Part shown: one piece after another, positions 1-6,224 of the stretch
Layout: the number at the start of each line of letters is the position of its first letter
Position numbering within the stretch: the first letter of the stretch is position 1
Assembly: GCA_905198125.1 (NCBI GenBank)
Contig: CAJKBH010000057.1
Coordinates: forward strand, 1-11,494
Direction: 5' to 3'
DNA length: 11,494 nt
From: an uncultured Porphyromonadaceae bacterium
GTDB lineage: Bacteria > Bacteroidota > Bacteroidia > Bacteroidales > Muribaculaceae
Position numbers and translations under genes: made by a program
Notes under the pieces: model-generated
The model's input: the letters and a program-made list of their open reading frames with translations, nothing else
Databases searched by the model: none
Told to the model about the DNA's origin: nothing

Positions 1-21
1 TGTTTTACTGCATGTTACAAA

Positions 22-56
22 AAAAGAGGCTGCGCCATTTTGACACAGCCTCTTTT
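22..56 (-). terminator. Rho-independent terminator of the Crp/Fnr-family gene
   Basis: An 11-bp perfect stem (22-32 with 46-56) closes over a loop of about 13 nt. Read on the minus strand, the GC-rich part ends in a run of T residues. It lies about 50 nt after the stop codon of the regulator gene. Confidence 0.88.
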
Positions 57-60
57 GACC

Positions 61-98
61 TTAAAGACCCCCTAAGGACTCTAAGGACCTTAAGGACC
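61..98. repeat. Degenerate 9-bp tandem repeat in the 3' UTR
   Basis: Three adjacent 9-mers, CTAAGGACT, CTAAGGACC and TTAAGGACC (72-80, 81-89, 90-98), follow a related TTAAAGACC at 61-69 separated by two C residues. The array sits between the regulator stop codon and its terminator and is outside any gene. Its function is unknown; copy number may vary by slippage. Confidence 0.8.
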
Positions 99-103
99 TC
101 CGT

Positions 104-805
104 TTATCCGAATTTTGAGATTTTGCGGAGCTGGGGCTCGTTCATGATGCGTATGCGGCGCCCGTCCACAAGAATCAGCTTCTCGTTCATGAACGTGGAG
201 AGGGTGCGGATGGCGTTGCTGGTGGTCATGTTCGACAGGTTGGCCAGGTCTTCGCGACTCATGTATATCTTCAGGGTCTGGTCATCGTCCTCATATCCGT
301 AATTATCGGCCAGCAACAGCAGCGCGTCGGCCAGACGGCCCCGGATATGTTTCTGTGTCAGATTGATTATCTTGGTGTCCGAACCGCCTAAGTTGCACGA
401 CAGCTCGTGGATAAAGAACATTGCGGCCACGGTGTTGTTGCGGATTATCTCCTCCACCACCTTCATGGGGATTATGCCCAACACCGAAGGCTCGAAAGCG
501 GCGGCCGACGATACGTAAGGCTCCTGCGCGAAATAAGCGCGATAGCCGAAGTACTGGACCGGACGGTACAGACGCAGTATCTGCACACGGTCGCCATAGC
601 CGCTCTTGAACAGCTTCACTTTTCCTTCCAGAAGGCAATAAAGATTCTCGGGCGTTTCCGACTCCGCGTATATGATCTGGTTTTTCTTATACCGCTCGTA
701 TTTGAAGTTGTCGGTAATAAGTCTCTTTTCATCTGCTGTCAGTGTCGCCCATAATTCTGAAAGATCGTCGCCTATGATCCGTTCAAGAGTACTTTTCTTG
801 ATCAT
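104..805 (-). CDS. Crp/Fnr-family transcriptional regulator
   Basis: A 233-aa protein of typical Crp/Fnr length. Residues about 15-130 form the cyclic-nucleotide-binding-like beta-roll, followed by a dimerisation helix. A winged helix-turn-helix lies at about 182-213 (SREDLANLSNMTTSNAIRTL). I chose ATG 803-805 because an upstream in-frame TTG at 833-835 lies inside the promoter -7 box. The cAMP-pocket signature of true CRP (Glu, then Arg-Ser/Thr) is not conserved: the equivalent stretch reads YFGYRA..VSSAAA. FNR-type clustered cysteines are also absent (only C57 and C137). The ligand is therefore unknown, and a redox or other cue is possible. It is monocistronic, with its own promoter and terminator. 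Confidence 0.9.
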   Translation of the reverse strand: MIKKSTLERIIGDDLSELWATLTADEKRLITDNFKYERYKKNQIIYAESETPENLYCLLEGKVKLFKSGYGDRVQILRLYRPVQYFGYRAYFAQEPYVSSAAAFEPSVLGIIPMKVVEEIIRNNTVAAMFFIHELSCNLGGSDTKIINLTQKHIRGRLADALLLLADNYGYEDDDQTLKIYMSREDLANLSNMTTSNAIRTLSTFMNEKLILVDGRRIRIMNEPQLRKISKFG

Positions 806-832
806 TATGTTATAAAAAAATGTTCTTAAACA

Positions 833-864
833 CAAAATTAAGGAAAAATACTAACTTGTGCAAA
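833..864 (-). promoter_or_regulatory. Bacteroidetes-type promoter of the Crp/Fnr gene
   Basis: On the minus strand a -33 TTTG (861-864), a 20-nt spacer and a -7 TAATTTTG (833-840) match the Bacteroidetes consensus TTTG-N19-21-TAnnTTTG. Transcription would begin near 826, about 20 nt before the ATG at 805. Confidence 0.8.
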
Positions 865-912
865 TAGAAGTCACATAAATTAAATATAGATTAAACTTTC
901 AGTACACAAAAC

Positions 913-945
913 AGGCTGCATCGCCAATAATCGGCAACGCAGCCT
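913..945 (-). terminator. Terminator after the Cys-rich lipoprotein gene
   Basis: A 7-bp perfect stem (913-919 with 939-945) contains a second GCC/GGC pairing (923-925 with 933-935). On the minus strand it is followed by G then TTTT. It lies 45 nt after the lipoprotein stop codon and upstream of the regulator promoter, so it separates the two units. Confidence 0.75.
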
Positions 946-990
946 TATAACGATTCGAACTTATTCTATTGACGAAGTTACGTAGCTGGC

Positions 991-1482
991 TCAATATACC
1001 TGTTCTTGGAAACCTTTTCCCTCACAATATTGACATATCCCGGAGCCTTCGCACGATGGACAGCGCCCTGTTCCGCCGCAGGAGCTGCAATCTACATAAT
1101 CTCCAAAACTGTATATCTTACCACTTCCGTAACATCCTAAGCAGCAACCTTGACCGTGACATACGCCGCAATGCCCTCCATCACAAATGCAATTATACCT
1201 TGCTATGGTAGGTTCTGGTTCTGCATCGGTTGATTCATATTCTTCTTCCGCTTCATATTGTTGGTCAGAAGAATTTGAGGATTGCCGTATTGAGGAGCTG
1301 CTATTGCCGGATTCGATAGCGGAGTTGTCAGCGCCATTGTTGCCGACATAGCCCGATACCGCTTTAGCGTCCAATGAGTTATCGCCCCATTGCTTTTCCT
1401 TAGGTTTTGAACAGCCGGATAACATTAACAAGATGAGTAAACACAGACTTGTCAATGACACTCCAATAATGGATCTTGACAT
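991..1482 (-). CDS. Lipoprotein with five CxxCxGxG (DnaJ zinc-finger-like) motifs
   Basis: A 163-aa protein. A hydrophobic N-terminal segment ends in the lipobox LSGC (C24), so it should be lipid-anchored outside the cytoplasm. Residues about 40-95 are a low-complexity Ser/Asn/Glu linker. The C-terminal third holds five motifs, at 105-112, 114-121, 132-139, 141-148 and 150-157 (CGVCHGQG, CLGCYGSG, CSSCGGTG, CPSCEGSG, CQYCEGKG), plus C98 and C100. DnaJ/Hsp40 central domains carry four such motifs and bind two zinc ions; five motifs on an exported protein with no J domain is unusual. It could bind metal, hold disulfides or bind unfolded protein; none of these can be decided here. The start is 12 nt after the stop of the upstream small secreted gene, so the two are probably co-transcribed. 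Confidence 0.8.
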   Translation of the reverse strand: MSRSIIGVSLTSLCLLILLMLSGCSKPKEKQWGDNSLDAKAVSGYVGNNGADNSAIESGNSSSSIRQSSNSSDQQYEAEEEYESTDAEPEPTIARYNCICDGGHCGVCHGQGCCLGCYGSGKIYSFGDYVDCSSCGGTGRCPSCEGSGICQYCEGKGFQEQVY

Positions 1483-1494
1483 GTATGGAAGTCT

Positions 1495-1791
1495 TTATTT
1501 AATTACATACCAATTTCCATTGTATCCAAAGCGGCTTTTACCTTGAATACAAATCCATGTGTTTTGGAATTTGATATATTTACGCCCATGATGCAGATAC
1601 ACGGTGTATGACCCTTTAGGATGGCCATTTTCAGTATACACGGACACAGATTGTGAAGTCGCTGTATATGAGCCGTCATTTCGTGCTTTTGTCGCCGCTT
1701 GGCAACTATTAGGTCGCCAATTGTTGAAATCGCTCACATCAGCAACGGTCAGACCGGCTAATATTATAGCCATAACTAAGAATTTCTTCAT
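1495..1791 (-). CDS. Small secreted hypothetical protein
   Basis: A 98-aa protein starting at ATG 1789-1791. Residues 1-17 form a signal-peptide-like segment (MKKFLVMAIILAGLTVA) with Lys-Lys then a hydrophobic core. The mature part is short, polar and rich in Tyr/Gly, with two cysteines (C30, C81) that could form a disulfide. Alternating aromatic and polar stretches around 50-98 (SVSVY, YTVYLHHG, YIKFQ, NWYVI) suggest a small beta fold. I do not recognise the family. It is the first gene of a two-gene unit with the Cys-rich lipoprotein, so an envelope partnership is plausible but inferred. Confidence 0.7.
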   Translation of the reverse strand: MKKFLVMAIILAGLTVADVSDFNNWRPNSCQAATKARNDGSYTATSQSVSVYTENGHPKGSYTVYLHHGRKYIKFQNTWICIQGKSRFGYNGNWYVIK

Positions 1792-1872
1792 ACGCGTTGC
1801 GATGATAGGTTGGTCAGCAAGTCCTATTGACCGATTAATAGATAAGAAACGTGGACTGACTTTGCCCGCGTC

Positions 1873-1991
1873 TATTGAGAAGGTCGTAGGAAACCTATGA
1901 TGAAGATGAGGGAACAGCAGCCCACGCTATAGCGCGAGAACCGCTTTGTTATCCTCTCATCATTGCGAAAATTTCCTACGTTTTCTCAATA
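1873..1991 (-). repeat. 119-bp imperfect inverted repeat (structured leader or MITE-like element)
   Basis: Three perfect arm segments nest: 1873-1881 with 1983-1991 (9 bp), 1885-1893 with 1972-1980 (9 bp) and 1897-1903 with 1957-1963 (7 bp). GAGG/CCTC (1908-1911, 1953-1956) and AACA/TGTT (1913-1916, 1947-1950) continue toward the tip, where a CGCTATAGCG palindrome sits (1925-1934). It lies wholly in the leader of the small secreted gene. The ends read TA-TTGAGAA and TTCTCAA-TA, so it could be a TA-flanked miniature element. Equally it could be an RNA hairpin acting on the downstream mRNA. A local alternative hairpin, TAGG-AAA-CCTA (1887-1897), competes with the outer arms. Confidence 0.75.
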
Positions 1992-2045
1992 AGAGATAAG
2001 CAAAACGCTTCCTGTAATATACGATGTCTTTGTCAATGACTTTCT

Positions 2046-2062
2046 GTCAAAAATCTATTGAC
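2046..2062. promoter_or_regulatory. Operator-like palindrome at a predicted start site
   Basis: GTCAA-N7-TTGAC is a perfect 5+5 inverted repeat placed at the predicted transcription start of the small secreted / lipoprotein unit. A second small palindrome, GTCA-A-TGAC, lies just beyond it (about 2032-2040). The spacing resembles Crp/Fnr-family operators, but no regulator can be assigned from sequence alone. Confidence 0.35.
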
Positions 2063-2066
2063 TGTA

Positions 2067-2098
2067 CAAATTTAACAATTTTATTGCAAATAGACAAT
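2067..2098 (-). promoter_or_regulatory. Probable promoter of the small secreted / Cys-rich lipoprotein unit
   Basis: On the minus strand, -33 ATTG (2095-2098; one mismatch to TTTG), a 20-nt spacer and -7 TAAATTTG (2067-2074; exact TAnnTTTG). The start would be near 2060, giving a leader of about 270 nt that includes the 119-bp inverted repeat. The surrounding stretch is AT-rich. Confidence 0.55.
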
Positions 2099-2128
2099 AT
2101 TAATGTCAAAAAAAGAATAGTTTTAACA

Positions 2129-2147
2129 GCAAGGACAGAGATCTTGC
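2129..2147 (-). terminator. Weak candidate terminator after menE
   Basis: A 5-bp stem GCAAG/CTTGC (2129-2133 with 2143-2147) with a 9-nt loop lies 23 nt past the menE stop. No T-run follows directly; a minus-strand T-run occurs only at about 2107-2114. It may be a weak or Rho-assisted end, or coincidence. Confidence 0.25.
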
Positions 2148-2169
2148 GCGGCGACCCGGATTGCGATAT

Positions 2170-3120
2170 TTATTTTTGTCGTCGCGCTAACTTCCCGTTG
2201 GGAGTGCGGGGTACGATGCCCTCTTTGATTGTTTTGGGGACCTGAAAGGGCAATAAAACCGACTTGCATATTGCTATGATATTTCCATCGTCCACAGTTC
2301 CGGATGCCGATGCCTTACTCCTGTCGGCAAGCATTACCACACGTTCGCCCCATTTACTGTCAGGTTCGGATGTAATCATGAAATCGAACGGCAGATGGGG
2401 CCGGAGTGTGGCTTCCACCTGTTCGGGATGCACTTTCAGTCCGCCGGTGATTATGACGTTGTCGGCGCGTCCTAATATGCTGAATCTACTTTCCGAATCC
2501 ATCTTCACCACATCGTTGGTGATGAAACGTCGCCAGCCGGGTATTTCGATTTCAAGGCATCCGGAATCGTTCTGTAATAGTTTGATGCCTGGCAATGGCC
2601 TGAAGGGCTGCTGAGGCTCCGAGACGCGGCGTATGGCCACGTGCGAGGCAGTTTCCGTCATGCCGTATGTCTCCCAGCATTGCAACCGTGATTGGGCTAT
2701 CTGTATGCGCAGGTCGTCGGGAATAGGGGAGCCGCCTATCAGAATGGCACCCAATTCGGGCAATGTGTCTATGTTATGCAGGATGTGGCGCATCTGCGAC
2801 GGCACCACGCAGAGAAGGTCGATTTGGTCTCCCGTATAGTCTGACAGAGGGCGATTGCTTGGATGTTCCCATGTGAACGAGCCGCCGCACTCCAGCGCGC
2901 GCACCATCATCATCTTGCCTCCGATATAGTCGGGTGCGAGACATGAATGGAAATGCGAGTGTGAGTCGAGGTTGAAAAACTGCAGGGTGCGCCGTGCGCT
3001 TGCGGATACCTGTTCTTTCGGAAGTCGGATTTCCTTGGGAGTACCTGTAGACCCGGAAGTACGGCATACGATGTCAGTCTCCGGCCCAGTCCATTCGGCT
3101 TGAAATTCCTGCCAGGTCAT
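2170..3120 (-). CDS. menE: o-Succinylbenzoate--CoA ligase MenE (short form)
   Basis: An ANL-superfamily adenylating enzyme that converts o-succinylbenzoate, ATP and CoA to OSB-CoA in menaquinone synthesis. The 316 residues carry the phosphate-binding loop TSGSTGTPK (21-29), ILIGGSPI (126-133), YGMTETASH (152-160), the hinge region GRAD (217-220) with ITGGLKVHPEQVE after it, and the C-terminal PNGK with catalytic Lys310. It is shorter than the E. coli type (about 450 aa) because most of the N-terminal region before the P-loop is missing. The start is clean, an ATGA overlap with menC, so this is not a broken gene; short MenE forms are, to my recollection, usual in Bacteroidetes. It is last in the operon. 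Confidence 0.9.
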   Translation of the reverse strand: MTWQEFQAEWTGPETDIVCRTSGSTGTPKEIRLPKEQVSASARRTLQFFNLDSHSHFHSCLAPDYIGGKMMMVRALECGGSFTWEHPSNRPLSDYTGDQIDLLCVVPSQMRHILHNIDTLPELGAILIGGSPIPDDLRIQIAQSRLQCWETYGMTETASHVAIRRVSEPQQPFRPLPGIKLLQNDSGCLEIEIPGWRRFITNDVVKMDSESRFSILGRADNVIITGGLKVHPEQVEATLRPHLPFDFMITSEPDSKWGERVVMLADRSKASASGTVDDGNIIAICKSVLLPFQVPKTIKEGIVPRTPNGKLARRQK

Positions 3121-4175
3121 TCTCTCCAGTCGAGCGCGTCGATCTGCGCGCGGTTCAGGGTCAAGCCGGGATTGTATTTCAGGCGGTCGCCGTCAAGATA
3201 GATGGGAGCGTCCAGGTTGTTGGTGAACAGTGCGCCCGTGCCCAGTCCCTGTGGCATCGTGGTGTTGAGCGACGCCACCCATTGAGCCAGGGCGTTGAGC
3301 CCTATGTTCGATTCGAGCGATGACGTGATCCACCATCCGATGTTGCGCTCGCGTGCCAGGTCTATCCACTCCTGTGCGCCTGAGAATCCGCCTGTAAGAG
3401 TAGGCTTTATCACGATATACTGCGGATGGATGGCGTCAAGGGTGGCGGCCTTTTCCTCGACCGTGAATTTACCTATCAGTTCCTCGTCCAAAGCAATCGG
3501 CAGAGGGGAAACCTGACACAGAAACTGCATCAGCGCCGGCTGACCGGCCTTGATGGGCTGCTCAATGCTGTGTACCTGCAGGTCGGCCAAGCGTTTTAGT
3601 CGCGGCAGGGCGTTGTCCATGTTGAAGGCTCCGTTGGCATCCACGCGTATCTCTACCTGAGTGCTGTCGTAACGGCTGCGTATGGCCTCGATCATGTCCA
3701 CCTCGCTTTTCCAGTCGATGGCTCCGATTTTCAGCTTGATGCATCGGAATCCCTCGTCCAGCTTTTTCTCAAGGCGTTCCATCATCTCCTCGTGGCTTCC
3801 CATCCAAATAAGGCCGTTGATCTCGATGCTGTCGTTGCCCCGGACAAAGGGGGTGTCGTAATAAATCCCCCTGCAGCCGCCGGTGAAATCGCGCAGACAC
3901 TGCTCGAATCCCGATTGCAACGAGGGGAAGTGTGACAGGTCAGTCGATGCGCCCAGGCGCACGTTGACCTGCAGTTCCATCAGCTTATAGAAGAAACGTT
4001 CGTCTGCCTCAGGCGACAGACCGGGGAATATGGCTGCCTCGCCGACGCCGTAGCGCGCCGGGTCCGACTCGTCGAACAGGCGCATATAGCACGTCGGCTT
4101 TTCGGTCAGCACCCCACGCGACGTTCCTGCCGGCTCCTTGAATTTCAGGATATATGGAGCGAACTGCAGCCTCAT
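3117..4175 (-). CDS. menC: o-Succinylbenzoate synthase MenC
   Basis: An enolase-superfamily enzyme that dehydrates SHCHC to o-succinylbenzoate. In the 352 residues I see the acid/base KLK (147-149), metal ligands D179 in RVDANGAF, E205 in SIEQP and D230 in ALDEE, and the second catalytic Lys257 in IVIKPTL. Together these make a complete active site of the MLE/OSBS type. The N-terminal capping domain spans about residues 1-125. It overlaps menB upstream and menE downstream by ATGA, so the three are translationally coupled. Related enolase-superfamily enzymes (N-succinylamino acid racemase, dipeptide epimerase) share these residues; the men context decides the call. Confidence 0.92.
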   Translation of the reverse strand: MRLQFAPYILKFKEPAGTSRGVLTEKPTCYMRLFDESDPARYGVGEAAIFPGLSPEADERFFYKLMELQVNVRLGASTDLSHFPSLQSGFEQCLRDFTGGCRGIYYDTPFVRGNDSIEINGLIWMGSHEEMMERLEKKLDEGFRCIKLKIGAIDWKSEVDMIEAIRSRYDSTQVEIRVDANGAFNMDNALPRLKRLADLQVHSIEQPIKAGQPALMQFLCQVSPLPIALDEELIGKFTVEEKAATLDAIHPQYIVIKPTLTGGFSGAQEWIDLARERNIGWWITSSLESNIGLNALAQWVASLNTTMPQGLGTGALFTNNLDAPIYLDGDRLKYNPGLTLNRAQIDALDWRE

Positions 4176-4987
4176 GGAAATTTGGGGAATTGGTCAAAGT
4201 CCGGGTCGCGTTTCTCCAGGAACGCGTTCTTGCCTTCCTGCGCCTCGTCAAGCATGTAATAGAGCAGCGTGGCGTCGCCGGCAAACTCCATCAGGCCGTG
4301 CTGGCCGTCGAGTTCGGCATTCAGGGCGCGCTTTATCATGCGGATAGCCAGGGGCGAGCGCTTCAGTATGGTGCGGGCCCACTCCACGGTGGTCTCCTCC
4401 AGTTTGTCGAAAGGCACCACTTCGTTCACCATTCCCATCTCAAGGGCTTCCCTGGCTGTGTACTGCTTGCAAAGATACCAAATCTCGCGGGCCTTCTTCT
4501 GGCCGACGCAACGGGCCAGGTAGCTGGCGCCGAAACCGCCGTCGAAGCTACCCACCTTCGGCCCGGTCTGGCCGAAACGCGCGTTCTCGCTGGCGATGGA
4601 AAGGTCGCACACCACCTGCAGCACGTTGCCGCCGCCGATGCTGTAGCCGTTCACCATGGCGATCACGGGCTTGGGGATGCTGCGGATGGCATGATGCAGT
4701 TCCAGCACGTTGAGACGCGGCACGCCGTCGTCGCCTACATAGCCGCCCGAGCCCTTCACGTTCTGGTCGCCGCCCGAGCAGAACGCCTTGTCGCCGGCAC
4801 CCGTAAGTATGATGACTCCTATGTCCTGACGCTCGCGACAGATGCCGAACGCGTCAAGCATCTCCATATTGGTCTTGGGGCGGAACGCATTGTACACTTT
4901 GGGACGGTTGATGGTGATTTTGGCTATGCCGTCCATCTGTTCGAAGAGGATGTCTTTGTATTCCTTTATTGTTTTCCAGTGGAACAT
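4172..4987 (-). CDS. menB: 1,4-Dihydroxy-2-naphthoyl-CoA synthase MenB
   Basis: A crotonase-family enzyme that cyclises OSB-CoA to DHNA-CoA. The 271 residues match the family closely: oxyanion-hole segments around CSGGDQ (70-75) and GYSIGGG (114-120), the QTGPKVGSFDGG stretch (140-151) and the C-terminal RDPDF. Q140, G142 and W170 align with the E. coli residues Q154, G156 and W184, which bind bicarbonate, so this should be the bicarbonate-dependent type I enzyme. The start is ATG 4985-4987, 29 nt after folE, with no promoter-like sequence between. It opens the menBCE block. Confidence 0.96.
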   Translation of the reverse strand: MFHWKTIKEYKDILFEQMDGIAKITINRPKVYNAFRPKTNMEMLDAFGICRERQDIGVIILTGAGDKAFCSGGDQNVKGSGGYVGDDGVPRLNVLELHHAIRSIPKPVIAMVNGYSIGGGNVLQVVCDLSIASENARFGQTGPKVGSFDGGFGASYLARCVGQKKAREIWYLCKQYTAREALEMGMVNEVVPFDKLEETTVEWARTILKRSPLAIRMIKRALNAELDGQHGLMEFAGDATLLYYMLDEAQEGKNAFLEKRDPDFDQFPKFP

Positions 4988-5016
4988 GGTCTTGATTTGA
5001 TTTTATCAGCCCGGCC

Positions 5017-5655
5017 TTAACGTTGGATCAGGCCGAGGAATTCCGCACGGAGCGCAGGATTGGTTTCAAATTGTCCGGAGTATTCGAGGGTGGTGGTGAC
5101 GGATTCCTGTTTTTCCACGCCACGCGCCTTCATGCAGAGGTGCTGAGCTTCGCACCATACTATGACGCCGTCGTTGGGGAGGGCGTCGTTGATGGTCTGG
5201 CACACCTGTGCCGTAAGACGTTCCTGCACCTGGAGGCGTCGTGCGTATCCGTCCACCACGCGGGCCAGCTTGGAGAGGCCCAGTATGCGGCCCTTAGGCA
5301 GATAACCTACGGAAATTTTGCCGAAGAAGGGCAATATATGGTGCTCGCAAGTGCTGTAGAATTCGATGTCGCGCACTATCACCATCTTTGAGCCACAGTG
5401 GTTGAATATGGCCTGCCGGGCTATGTCAAGGGGATTGGACTTATACCCGGCGGTGATGTCGAGAAGGGCTTTTGCGGCACGGACCGGCGTCTTGGCCAGT
5501 CCTTCGCGCATGGGGTCTTCGCCCAACAGTATGAGTATTTCGTTAAGGTGGGCCGCTATCCTGTCCACCAGTTCCGGATCGTGTTTGCTGATGTTTGCCA
5601 CTGTCAGAATTATTGTTGAGATCTCAGTGTGCGAGGTATTAATGTCCTCAGTCAA
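5017..5655 (-). CDS. folE: GTP cyclohydrolase I FolE
   Basis: Converts GTP to 7,8-dihydroneopterin triphosphate, the first step of folate (and possibly pterin) synthesis. Zinc ligands are C103 and H106 in STCEHH and C174 in QHLCM; H172 in the same motif matches the catalytic His of E. coli FolE. The core begins at about residue 28 (ELVDRIAAHLNEIL) and is complete. The start is uncertain: no in-frame ATG precedes the core. The listed start is TTG 5653-5655, 28 nt after the SPOR gene stop, and GTG 5599-5601 would give 194 aa, close to the family's usual length. It lies within the tpiA-SPOR-folE-menBCE operon. Confidence 0.94.
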   Translation of the reverse strand: MTEDINTSHTEISTIILTVANISKHDPELVDRIAAHLNEILILLGEDPMREGLAKTPVRAAKALLDITAGYKSNPLDIARQAIFNHCGSKMVIVRDIEFYSTCEHHILPFFGKISVGYLPKGRILGLSKLARVVDGYARRLQVQERLTAQVCQTINDALPNDGVIVWCEAQHLCMKARGVEKQESVTTTLEYSGQFETNPALRAEFLGLIQR

Positions 5656-5683
5656 TGAGGTGTGACGGAGAGGGGAGCGCCGG

Positions 5684-6214
5684 TCAGCGGCCGATCACGA
5701 TGATCTGGCTTCTGACCACCCGCATTTCCGAGCTGATGGAGGGGAATGCCCGTTTCAGTTCGGCCAGAGCGGCCTGCGCTTCGGCCTGGGTCCTGAAGTT
5801 TCCCACGCGGGTGTACCAGTTGGGCGCGCTGGAATACGAATAGATCTGGCCACGGTATTTGGGGAACTTGGCCACGATGGACGATCCGCGGGCTTTGGCG
5901 CGAGCCTCGAGGGTGCGCTGGTTGGAGCCGTCGCTGAACACCTGGACCCTGAATCCCTGAATCTTGTTGATGCCGGGCTTGATCTGCTGTTTGTCGTCGG
6001 TCTGCTTACGGTCCAGGTCGTCGCGCATTATCTGGTATAGCAGCGAGGAGGGGATGTCTATGTCCACCATGCCGTTGCCGGCAGTCTCGATGCGTTCTAT
6101 CAGTTCGTTTCCGGCCGTGACGGCGGCTGCGGACGACGACTGGGCCGTGGCCGGAAGCGCGAGGCTTCCGGCTGCGGCTGTAAGTGTCAGTATGATATGC
6201 CTGATGCGTATCAT
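5684..6214 (-). CDS. Periplasmic SPOR-domain protein
   Basis: A 176-aa protein from ATG 6212-6214; an in-frame TTG at 6230-6232 was rejected as weaker. The signal peptide is residues 1-24 (MIRIRHIILTLTAAAG, ending in ATA before Gln25). The C-terminal half, about 87-174, is a SPOR domain: FRVQVFSDG, then KAR, then a PNWYTRVGNF strand with RTQAEAQAALAELKRAFP helix and a terminal hydrophobic strand. SPOR domains bind glycan strands stripped of stem peptides, often at division sites. No enzyme domain is present; residues 25-85 look like a linker. It starts 10 nt after tpiA and precedes folE, an arrangement I recall from Bacteroidales. Confidence 0.85.
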   Translation of the reverse strand: MIRIRHIILTLTAAAGSLALPATAQSSSAAAVTAGNELIERIETAGNGMVDIDIPSSLLYQIMRDDLDRKQTDDKQQIKPGINKIQGFRVQVFSDGSNQRTLEARAKARGSSIVAKFPKYRGQIYSYSSAPNWYTRVGNFRTQAEAQAALAELKRAFPSISSEMRVVRSQIIVIGR

Positions 6215-6224
6215 TCGGGTTCGA

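Noticed and set aside
806..835. TTG start extending the Crp/Fnr protein by 10 residues
   Set aside because: The TTG lies within the -7 promoter box, so it would not be in the transcript.
4154..5020. 288-codon plus-strand open frame opposite menB
   Set aside because: It is a shadow frame caused by GC-rich codon use in menB, which is unambiguous on the other strand.
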